Made by a program: the position numbers and the translations under genes. Shown one piece after another: positions 1 through 6,982 of a stretch of DNA of 6,988 nucleotides (the stretch's first letter is position 1; every line of letters begins with the position of its first letter). The stretch is from CAZAJS01 sp964485635 (GTDB lineage Bacteria; Pseudomonadota; Gammaproteobacteria; Francisellales; Francisellaceae), in the NCBI GenBank assembly GCA_964485635.1, contig CAZAJS010000063.1, positions 1-6,988 on the forward strand, read 5' to 3'. The notes under the pieces are model-generated. The model was given only the letters and a program-made list of their open reading frames with translations, did not search any database and was not told the origin of the DNA.

Positions 1-856
1 GATTCCCTGCTTCAGGAAATAAAAATCCAGTTTTACGATGATCGCCGTAAGGAAAAGTAATATAAGGCCAGTAAAAAACGGGAATGCCTTTTAAATAAAG
101 CCAAGAATGTTTAGCAGTTCCTTGTTGAACTGTTCGATCAATATCTAATTGATTTGCTTTGATTCGCCAGGCATTGCTATAGGGGCTACTTGTTTGATAG
201 CTTGCATTATACAGTGTCAAGTGATTTCGATCATGTTGCACCATACGATCAGCATGTCCGTGAGCATAACCTGTTGCTAGTTGCATGCCACTTTCTGTTG
301 GATTTTGTGCATCATGCAATTGTTGTTGCATCGTTTTGGGAAGACCCAATAAATAAAATACATTTGACAATTGGCCGGCTTCAGTATTGGGATTATATCG
401 ACCTTTTTGGGCAATGATTTGACGCTCAGGCGTTGTTAAAACAACGTTTCCTTTTAATGTGATGATTGGATTATTGGTATCTTGCTGATCAAATGTTGCG
501 GTTTTTGCTGTAATTTGTTGATCTTGGCGATTAATTTGAACATTACCCGTAGCTTTGCTCATTCCATTAGGTTGATAAGTCAAATCATCAAAATTAAATG
601 CAGTTTGTCCTTCAGGTTCAATCTTATCTGGTTCAGGGGCGATAAATACACCATGACAAATATTATTTGGGTTGTCTGATTTGCGCCATTTGAACACTTG
701 TGCTAATAAGCTAGATCGATTGTTTTTAGATGTTTCTGAATCAAATAAATGAGCAATAGCATCTTGTGAAACATCTTGTTTTTGTTGGCTAACAGCAAAT
801 AAAGGAAGCAAAATAAGAATGATGGCTTTGGTAAAGCGTAGCCGATGATTTTTCAT
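1..856 (-). CDS. lptD: LPS-assembly protein LptD, N-terminal 285 codons (partial, runs off left edge)
   Basis: LptD is the outer-membrane beta-barrel that, with the lipoprotein LptE, inserts lipopolysaccharide into the outer leaflet. I translated this frame by hand from the reverse complement: it is open from the ATG at 856-854 to the window edge. Residues 1-23 form a signal peptide (basic MKNHRLRFTK, hydrophobic AIILILLPLF, probable cleavage after AVS). Residues about 80-215 are the periplasmic OstA/LptA-like beta-taco region (GNVQI and KGNVVL strands). Residues 259-278 give the family hallmark PVFYWPYITFPYGDHRKTGF at the entry to the barrel; E. coli has PVPIFYSPYLQLPVGDKRRSGF in the same place. 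C67 (658-656) is the only cysteine of the N-terminal part and probably corresponds to E. coli C31; serine 223 replaces E. coli C173. No in-frame ATG exists just upstream, and the ribosome binding site is weak (an AGGA about 15 bases before the ATG). The C-terminal barrel, and surA if the usual order holds, would lie beyond base 1. Identity is secure. Confidence 0.95.
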   Translation of the reverse strand, partial: MKNHRLRFTKAIILILLPLFAVSQQKQDVSQDAIAHLFDSETSKNNRSSLLAQVFKWRKSDNPNNICHGVFIAPEPDKIEPEGQTAFNFDDLTYQPNGMSKATGNVQINRQDQQITAKTATFDQQDTNNPIITLKGNVVLTTPERQIIAQKGRYNPNTEAGQLSNVFYLLGLPKTMQQQLHDAQNPTESGMQLATGYAHGHADRMVQHDRNHLTLYNASYQTSSPYSNAWRIKANQLDIDRTVQQGTAKHSWLYLKGIPVFYWPYITFPYGDHRKTGFLFPEAGN

Positions 857-892
857 AAAGGCATGGGCATGTCCTGATAAGATGGTAGCATG

Positions 893-921
893 ATTGTAGC
901 GAAATGAATGGTATTTGGCTA
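893..921 (-). promoter_or_regulatory. Candidate sigma70 promoter of lptD
   Basis: Read on the minus strand, a -35 box TAGCCA (921-916; 4 of 6 matches to TTGACA) is followed by an exact 17-base spacer and a -10 box TACAAT (898-893; 5 of 6). The predicted transcription start is near 886, about 30 bases before the lptD ATG. A run of nine A on this strand (939-931) sits near -45 to -53, where an UP element would lie. No clear sigmaE-type promoter was seen. Assignment is by motif and spacing only. Confidence 0.5.
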
Positions 922-1015
922 GCAGGTTTATTTTTTTTTGGTAAGAAATGTTAAGGGTCGGAAAATATTTAATGGGTTATTGAGTGGATTGTCTAAGGAA
1001 AAAATAAAAGCTATT

Positions 1016-1042
1016 TTGAGGCAATACGAAACATGCTACAAT
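1016..1042 (+). promoter_or_regulatory. Candidate extended -10 promoter of dnaE
   Basis: TACAAT at 1037-1042 (5 of 6 to the -10 consensus) is preceded by TG at 1034-1035, which gives an extended -10 element (TGCTACAAT). The best -35 is TTGAGG at 1016-1021, but the spacer is only 15 bases, so activity would rely mostly on the extended -10. An A-rich tract at 999-1009 lies near -50 to -40 and could act as an UP element. The predicted start near 1049 leaves a leader of roughly 23 bases before the dnaE ATG. Confidence 0.45.
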
Positions 1043-1071
1043 AAGCTATGACCTAGTCAAAACAGATTATT

Positions 1072-4000
1072 ATGAACGCTTTTTGTCATCTTCATGTCCA
1101 TACTGAATATTCCTTAGTGGATAGTTTGGTACGCCTAGATCCACTTTTAAAAGCTTGTCAACATCGCCATATTCCAGCTGTTGCGATGACCGATGTGGTT
1201 AACTTATTCGGAGCTGTTAAATTTTATGAACAAGCGTTAGCTCATGGGATTAAACCCATTTTTGGTTGCGATATTTGGCATTATGGCCGGCAAGGCGGGC
1301 GTGTTTATCGATTAACTTTGTTAGCAGAAACACAACAAGGATATCAGAATCTAGTCGAGCTTATTTCTCAAAGCTACTTAGATGCCGATCGACTTAATGG
1401 CATTCCTGTGATTCCGAATGACTGGCTAATACCAGAAAGATTTCAAGGGCTTATTGGCCTTAGTGGGGCCTTAGATGGAGAAATTGGCCAATGCTTGGTC
1501 AGCACGCACTCCCAACAAGGTCAAGATCTGATTGAATTTTATCAAGGATTATTTGGGGTAAATTGCTTTTTTATCGAATTAACACGAACGGGCCATCCGC
1601 ATGAAACCCTGTATGAACAGCAAGTCATTCCTTTTGCAATTGAGTATCAAATACCCGTTGTTGCGACAAATAATGTCCGTTTTTTAAATGCACAAGATTA
1701 TCAAGACCATGAAGTGCGTGTTGGGATTTATGAAGGGTATACCTTATTGGATGAAACACGGGTTAGTCGCTATAGGGAGCAACAATTTTTACGCAGTGCC
1801 GATCAGATGGCGACATTATTTTCAGATTTTCCTAGTGCTATTGAAAATACATTAGCGATTGCTAAGCGATGTAACGTGACTTTTACATTAGGACAAGCTG
1901 TTTTGCCCAAAATTGCTATTCCAGAAGGACTGAGTGAGGCAGACTTTTTCAGCCAACAAGCTTATGCTGGGTTAGAAAAACGTTTTGAATTATGGTCTGA
2001 TGATCAGTTAGTTGATCAATATAAAGCCGAGTATCAACAACGGTTACAACGCGAAATTGATGTTATTTGTCAAATGGGTTTTCCAGGCTATTTTTTAATT
2101 GTTGCCGATTTTATTCAATGGGCCAAGGATCATGATATTCCTGTGGGGCCTGGGCGGGGATCAGGAGCAGGCTCATTAGTTGCATATGCATTGAAGATTA
2201 CCGATATCGATCCGATTCCTTACGGGCTATTATTTGAACGTTTCTTAAACCCAGAAAGGGTTTCAATGCCAGATTTTGATATTGATTTTTGTATTAATGG
2301 GCGTGATCATGTTATTGAATATGTTGCTCATAAATATGGGGAAAATAGTGTTTCACAAATTATCACTTATGGAACCATGGCAGCTAAAGCCGTTGTTCGT
2401 GATGTTGGGCGTGTAATGGGGCAGCCATATGGCCTGGTTGATCAAATTGCCAAACTTGTTCCCGATGACTTAGGTGTTAAGTTAAAGGATGTTTATGTTG
2501 ATGGTGAGCCATTATATGAGTGGGGGCAAAAAGATGAAGTTGTTGACCATATTGTCACAACCGGCATTAAATTAGAAGGCCTAACACGTAATATTGGCAA
2601 ACATGCCGCTGGTGTGGTGATTGCCCCAACTGTGGTGACTGATTTTACTCCAACATGTTGTGAAGAAGGTTCACGTCAATTAATTACACAGTTTGACAAA
2701 AAAGACGTTGAATCAGTTGGATTAGTGAAGTTTGACTTTTTAGGCCTGCGTAATTTAACGATTATTGATTCAGCTATCAAAATCGCAAATGATCAACGTC
2801 AAAAGCAGGGTAAAGGGCCTATTGATTTAAATACTGTCCCGATGGATGACCCTGAAACGTTTGAATTGCTTAAACGTGCGGAAACAACGGGGGTATTTCA
2901 GTTAGAGTCTCATGGCATGAAAGAGCTTATCAAAAAATTAGCCCCAGACTGTTTTGAAGAAATTATTGCTTTAGTTGCCCTTTATCGGCCAGGGCCATTA
3001 GGCTCGGGCATGGTCGATGATTTTGTTAACTGTAAACATGGGCGACAAGCGGTACGTTATCCGCACCCTGCTTTACAAGAAGTGCTTCAAGAAACGTATG
3101 GAACCATCTTATATCAAGAGCAAGTGATGCAGATTGCCCAAATTTTAGCAAACTACTCTCTTGGAGCTGCCGATATTTTACGCCGTGCTATGGGTAAGAA
3201 AAAACCAGAGGAAATGGCGAAACAACGTCAAATTTTTGAACAAGGGGCACAGGATAACAATATTGATCCTCAAAAAGCGACAGAAATTTTTGACTTGATG
3301 GAAGAGTTTGCAAATTATGGTTTTAATAAATCACATTCAGCCGCCTATGCTTTAATTGCATATCAAACAGCATGGTTAAAAGCGCACTACCCGGCTGCTT
3401 TTATGGCTGCCTTGTTATCCTCGGATATGGATAAAACAGATAAAGTAGTCACATTTGTCATGGAAACTCAGGCCATGGGGCTTCGTGTTGATCCACCAGA
3501 TATCAATAAAAGTATGTATCATTTTACAGTGAATGAAAACGCTGATGGAGTTCTTTATGGACTTGGTGCGATTAAAGGGGTTGGGCAAAATGTCATTGAA
3601 CACCTTGTTGAGGTGCGTCAATCAGGTGGGGCATTTCAAGATCTATTTGATTTTTGCCAACGCGTAGATATTAAGAAGTTTTCACGTCGGACCTTGGAGT
3701 TTTTAATTTATGCAGGTGCTTTTGATATGGCGGGGTTTAATCGAGCAACCTTAGTTCAACAGGTCACCCCAGCTTTAAAAGTTGCAGAGCAAAATGCACA
3801 ATCCTCTAGCAGTGGTCAGTCTGATTTATTTGGTCTACAAGCCCCACAACAATTTTCTCAAGTAACAACAAAACACGTGGCTGATCAAGGTGCCTGGGGT
3901 TTAAGAGAGACGCTGATTAAGGAAAAACAAGTCTTAGGTCTGACATTATCAGGGCATTTAATTGATGCTGATCGATTTTGGCTGGATCAATTATCAGTTA

Positions 4001-4560
4001 GATCACTAGAGCAGTTACAAGCCTCAAGAGGGAAACAAAAAGTAACAGTGGCAGGGGTGATTACTGAGATGAAAGCCAGAAAGACGAAAAAAGGCCATCG
4101 CATGGGGATTATGCAAATTGATGATGGTACAAAACGTATGGAAGTCGTTGTTTTTACTGAATTATTTGAACAAATTCAAACACAGGTGGCTATTAATGAT
4201 GTTGTCATCATACAAGGCGAGGTCAGTCTTGATGGTTATACACAGCAGTTACGTCTTTCTGTTAATACCTTATGGCCGATTGATACTTATATTGAAAAGC
4301 ATGTGACTAAATTTGCCTGTGTCATTTCATCAAAGGTTTTATCAACACAGTACCTTGATGCTTTATGCCAACAAGTTAATGTATCAGGTGAAAAGGCACA
4401 TCAGCCATGGACGTTGTCAATAACCTTAGAGCATACAGAATATCAAGCACATTTCAAAAGTGATGCAATGTGTTGTTCAATTTATAGCTTTTATCAGCAG
4501 TTGCAACAGTATTTAGGTCAGCATTTGATAAAAACATGGGTGCCGGAACAGTATGATTAA
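1072..4560 (+). CDS. dnaE: DNA polymerase III subunit alpha (DnaE)
   Basis: Catalytic subunit of the chromosomal replicase, cytoplasmic, working with proofreading subunit epsilon, the tau clamp loader and the beta clamp. At 1162 residues it is full length (E. coli 1160) and aligns throughout. The PHP domain (about 1-280) starts with HLHVHTEYS and ends near TNNVRFLNAQDYQDHEVRVGI. The polymerase core has GPGRGSGAG (359-367), the catalytic PDFDIDF motif with D401 and D403, GKHAAGVVIAPT, and the third aspartate D555 in VKFDFLGLR; all three match E. coli numbering. The fingers contain RRAMGKKKPEEMAKQR and GYGFNKSHSAAYAL-like segments (here NYGFNKSHSAAYAL). A helix-hairpin-helix lies near 832-855 (GAIKGVG). 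QSDLF (916-920) is the beta-clamp-binding motif (QADMF in E. coli). An OB fold spans about 991-1070, followed by the tau-binding C-terminus. The start matches the E. coli N-terminus; there is no good Shine-Dalgarno sequence. The next gene is 91 bases downstream and is not accA. Confidence 0.98.
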   Translation: MNAFCHLHVHTEYSLVDSLVRLDPLLKACQHRHIPAVAMTDVVNLFGAVKFYEQALAHGIKPIFGCDIWHYGRQGGRVYRLTLLAETQQGYQNLVELISQSYLDADRLNGIPVIPNDWLIPERFQGLIGLSGALDGEIGQCLVSTHSQQGQDLIEFYQGLFGVNCFFIELTRTGHPHETLYEQQVIPFAIEYQIPVVATNNVRFLNAQDYQDHEVRVGIYEGYTLLDETRVSRYREQQFLRSADQMATLFSDFPSAIENTLAIAKRCNVTFTLGQAVLPKIAIPEGLSEADFFSQQAYAGLEKRFELWSDDQLVDQYKAEYQQRLQREIDVICQMGFPGYFLIVADFIQWAKDHDIPVGPGRGSGAGSLVAYALKITDIDPIPYGLLFERFLNPERVSMPDFDIDFCINGRDHVIEYVAHKYGENSVSQIITYGTMAAKAVVRDVGRVMGQPYGLVDQIAKLVPDDLGVKLKDVYVDGEPLYEWGQKDEVVDHIVTTGIKLEGLTRNIGKHAAGVVIAPTVVTDFTPTCCEEGSRQLITQFDKKDVESVGLVKFDFLGLRNLTIIDSAIKIANDQRQKQGKGPIDLNTVPMDDPETFELLKRAETTGVFQLESHGMKELIKKLAPDCFEEIIALVALYRPGPLGSGMVDDFVNCKHGRQAVRYPHPALQEVLQETYGTILYQEQVMQIAQILANYSLGAADILRRAMGKKKPEEMAKQRQIFEQGAQDNNIDPQKATEIFDLMEEFANYGFNKSHSAAYALIAYQTAWLKAHYPAAFMAALLSSDMDKTDKVVTFVMETQAMGLRVDPPDINKSMYHFTVNENADGVLYGLGAIKGVGQNVIEHLVEVRQSGGAFQDLFDFCQRVDIKKFSRRTLEFLIYAGAFDMAGFNRATLVQQVTPALKVAEQNAQSSSSGQSDLFGLQAPQQFSQVTTKHVADQGAWGLRETLIKEKQVLGLTLSGHLIDADRFWLDQLSVRSLEQLQASRGKQKVTVAGVITEMKARKTKKGHRMGIMQIDDGTKRMEVVVFTELFEQIQTQVAINDVVIIQGEVSLDGYTQQLRLSVNTLWPIDTYIEKHVTKFACVISSKVLSTQYLDALCQQVNVSGEKAHQPWTLSITLEHTEYQAHFKSDAMCCSIYSFYQQLQQYLGQHLIKTWVPEQYD

Positions 4561-4567
4561 GTTAAAC

Positions 4568-4605
4568 GGAGGTAACCATTGATTTTTTCAAAGATCATTG
4601 CCTAA
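4568..4605 (+). other. Isolated GGAGGT plus nine-codon mini reading frame (possible leader or remnant)
   Basis: GGAGGT at 4568-4573 is a near-perfect Shine-Dalgarno sequence with no long gene behind it. Five bases later TTG (4579-4581) opens an eight-codon frame (L/M-I-F-S-K-I-I-A) ending at TAA 4603-4605. An overlapping ATT start at 4578 would give a ten-codon frame ending at 4610. This could be a leader peptide, a decayed gene start or chance. A weak imperfect hairpin (GATTTTTTCAAAGATC, 4581-4596) overlaps it. It has no G/C-rich stem and no T-tract after it, so it is not a convincing terminator for dnaE. Confidence 0.2.
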
Positions 4606-4638
4606 AATAAAGTGTTGCTGGGATACATAGAAATCAAG

Positions 4639-4643
4639 AAGGA
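4639..4643 (+). promoter_or_regulatory. Ribosome binding site of the lipoprotein gene
   Basis: AAGGA lies eight bases before the ATG at 4652. It supports this start, which also gives a complete lipoprotein signal peptide. No good promoter is visible in the gap: TTGCCT at 4598-4603 has only a poor -10 partner (GATACA, 4622-4627, 18-base spacer). Read-through transcription from dnaE is therefore plausible. Confidence 0.6.
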
Positions 4644-4651
4644 TCAAAACA

Positions 4652-6982
4652 ATGCGGAAAAAGTTTCAACCGTTATGGGGCGTGTTATGTCTAACACTTG
4701 CTGGGTGTCAAGGTGGTGGCTCAACAGGTGGTGGAGGTAAAACGCCTCATGGGATGGATATCCAGACACAGCTTAATGCCCCAGAACAAGTACGTAACGG
4801 TCAATCAGTTGATTTTAAAGCAAGTGCTGATGTGTTTTTAACAAGTATGGCACGTGTGGTGAATCAAACTGATTCTGATGTGTTTATTGATGGGCTTGAC
4901 TTGCCTTCGGCAACTGATGTAGATATCACCATTCAAGATGCAAGCCAAGGCCAAAACTGCTATTACCAAGGTCAAGGTGCCACATTAGCACCCAATGAAA
5001 TTTGTTACATCCATGTAAAATTTGATCCAACCAGTGATGGTGGTGATGTATCTGGCGATTTTGATTTAAAGGTCTCAGGGACAATTAACCAAACATTTAC
5101 AATTCCGTTGAATCAAGACAGTTCCTTGAATTATGTTGCTGCGAGCCAATTACCACAACGGCTTGAAATCGACTCTCAAGCAGGGACACCAGTTATATTT
5201 CCAGCAGGACGGTTTCAAATCACTGTTCGCAATACAAGTCAACGCACATTACAGTATCCAACTTTAGATTTAAGTGGATTAGATAATGTCGGTGGTGAAA
5301 ATTTATTAGCAGAACTTGATTGGAGCCAAGTCGAGGGAGGACAGGCTGATGAGAGTAATTCCACGATTACCAGTTCAACCCCTTTAGCGCCGAATGAAAC
5401 ACAGACATTTAGCATTGTCGTTCAGCAAAGTGCAGAATCAATTTTAGCAACTCAATCAGTGATTGATGCCTTAGAAGGTAATGAGACAAATGAAAATGTT
5501 CAATTATATGCGGCTAATGCAGGCGATTTTTATCCTAAATTATCAGTCGAGGATGGTCCAGTCCAGCTAACTGGGTTAACCTTCAATCAGCCAGGAACGC
5601 AAAACGCCACGTTAACCAACTTATCTGACCAAACGATGACGATCACGGGCACCTCGTTTACGTCATATGGTTTACAGAATGTCAGTATTGCACAAAATGA
5701 TTGTCAAGGTCAGACGATTAATAGCGGTCAATCTTGTCAAATAACTTTACAAGCTGGAGATAATGCATGGCGTCAAGGAAGTCAAAATGGTGAATTGGCA
5801 GTTGATTATGATGTAGATGGTTTTACCAACCAAGCTGTTGCATCAATTAATGTTGCCGGTGTGGATATCAATATTGATAACTCAAATTTTGGTTTTTTGG
5901 AAAATGATGATAATACTGTTTCAGTAACATTGAGCAATCCATCTTCATTTGATTGGCAGGTCGGTGATTTAAGTAATATTATTAATCAAGCTTCGAGTCC
6001 TGCTGATAGTGATTTTAGCATTGATGATTCTAATTGTGCCAATCAAACTATCACACATGATGGTGGTCAGTGTGTAATAACCATTACAAATGATAAAAAT
6101 GCAACAGGCGGGGATTATACATTACAGTTAGATCCTGCAAGTGATAATAATTTAGCTACTTCAGTCAGTACACCGTTTAAAGTGCAAGCCTCTGGTGTTT
6201 TTACTCGGATTGATGAGCAATATCCGGCTGTTAAAGCAATTGAGTTAGAAAACTTTACTAATGATCCACAAACCGTGGAAGTATCATGGTCAGGCGCATT
6301 AGATGGTTTTGAAATTTATGATGATCAAAATTGGTGTGATCAAACGCATTGCCCGAATAGTTGTTTTGATACCAATACATCCGCACCAGACTCACAAAAT
6401 ACGCCTGTTGCAACAAAACAAATGGCTGCATTTGACTCAGAAACGGGCCAGACAGGCGTTTGTTATATTTATGCTAAGCAAACAAATCAGCCAAGTGTAA
6501 ATAATAATGCTGCTACAGAATTAACTCTTGATGGCGTTGGCCCATTAAGTGGTGGTGAAACGTCTCCAAGTGGTCAAGAGGCTTATTCATTGGAAAATGA
6601 AGGGGTGCTTTATGCGGCAGGGGATTTTACATTAACAGGTAATGAGGACTATCATGTTGCGCAATATGATGGGACAGCTTGGAGTGACTTAGGTCAAGGG
6701 CCGACAGATATAGAATTTAATAATGCCATTGAAGCCATGACCGTCGATTCATTAGGTCAACTGTATGTCGGTGGTGCTTTTACTGATAATAATGGCCAAC
6801 GGTATATTGCACGATATAATGATCAATGGCGAGATTTAGGTAGTGGCCCACTTGAAGGAGGATTTAATAATAATATTTTATCATTAGCCATTAGTCAAAT
6901 AGGGCCTTTATATGTAGGTGGCGCGTTTTTTGATGATGATAATTTGCCATATATTGCAACCTATTCTGATCAAAAATGGTAA
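4652..6982 (+). CDS. Secreted lipoprotein with Ig-like domains and a cut-short LYVGGAF beta-propeller-like repeat array
   Basis: I do not recognise a named gene. Residues 1-19 are a lipoprotein signal peptide (MRKK, hydrophobic core, lipobox LAGC with acylated C19). Q20 at +2 does not signal inner-membrane retention, so outer-membrane anchoring is likely. A Gly-rich linker (21-29) follows. About 36-515 looks like consecutive immunoglobulin-like beta domains. Several share the pattern Cys, then L-A-P-N-E or similar, then Cys-x-I, typical of bacterial ASH/choice-of-anchor type domains: C103/C118 with FDPTSDGGDVSGDF, C351/C362, and C462/C474. A further segment (516-630) has C562, C567, C571 and C604. 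From 651 a repeat of 49-51 residues begins: LYAAGDF (653), LYVGGAF (704), LYVGGAF (753), alternating with WSDLGQG (677) and WRDLGSG (726). Such repeats normally build beta-propellers, for which about 2.5 copies is too few. The TAA at 6980-6982 interrupts the third copy, so the gene is probably truncated by a nonsense codon. Asn, Gln, Asp and Ser are abundant, as in exported adhesin-like proteins. Function is unknown; surface binding is only a guess. Confidence 0.85.
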   Translation: MRKKFQPLWGVLCLTLAGCQGGGSTGGGGKTPHGMDIQTQLNAPEQVRNGQSVDFKASADVFLTSMARVVNQTDSDVFIDGLDLPSATDVDITIQDASQGQNCYYQGQGATLAPNEICYIHVKFDPTSDGGDVSGDFDLKVSGTINQTFTIPLNQDSSLNYVAASQLPQRLEIDSQAGTPVIFPAGRFQITVRNTSQRTLQYPTLDLSGLDNVGGENLLAELDWSQVEGGQADESNSTITSSTPLAPNETQTFSIVVQQSAESILATQSVIDALEGNETNENVQLYAANAGDFYPKLSVEDGPVQLTGLTFNQPGTQNATLTNLSDQTMTITGTSFTSYGLQNVSIAQNDCQGQTINSGQSCQITLQAGDNAWRQGSQNGELAVDYDVDGFTNQAVASINVAGVDINIDNSNFGFLENDDNTVSVTLSNPSSFDWQVGDLSNIINQASSPADSDFSIDDSNCANQTITHDGGQCVITITNDKNATGGDYTLQLDPASDNNLATSVSTPFKVQASGVFTRIDEQYPAVKAIELENFTNDPQTVEVSWSGALDGFEIYDDQNWCDQTHCPNSCFDTNTSAPDSQNTPVATKQMAAFDSETGQTGVCYIYAKQTNQPSVNNNAATELTLDGVGPLSGGETSPSGQEAYSLENEGVLYAAGDFTLTGNEDYHVAQYDGTAWSDLGQGPTDIEFNNAIEAMTVDSLGQLYVGGAFTDNNGQRYIARYNDQWRDLGSGPLEGGFNNNILSLAISQIGPLYVGGAFFDDDNLPYIATYSDQKW

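Noticed and set aside
190..679. Two short plus-strand reading frames (190-417 and 482-679)
   Set aside because: Both lie antisense to lptD, have no ribosome binding site and encode no recognisable protein; the minus-strand frame explains the DNA.
927..940. T-rich run in the divergent region as a rho-independent terminator
   Set aside because: No GC-rich hairpin precedes it on either strand, and no gene ends there. An upstream promoter A-tract for lptD explains it better.
3415..3621. A 68-codon minus-strand reading frame
   Set aside because: It lies fully inside dnaE, opposite strongly conserved polymerase residues (DMDKTDKVV to the helix-hairpin-helix).
4118..4306. A 62-codon plus-strand frame inside the dnaE OB-fold region
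   Set aside because: It is a frame-shifted shadow; the main frame there aligns with E. coli DnaE.
6303..6500. A 65-codon plus-strand frame inside the lipoprotein gene
   Set aside because: It is an out-of-frame shadow of the lipoprotein coding sequence with no ribosome binding site.
6980..6982. TAA reassigned as a sense codon
   Set aside because: dnaE ends at TAA exactly where the E. coli homologue ends, and no other in-frame TAA occurs in the long genes, so a local nonsense codon is the simpler reading.
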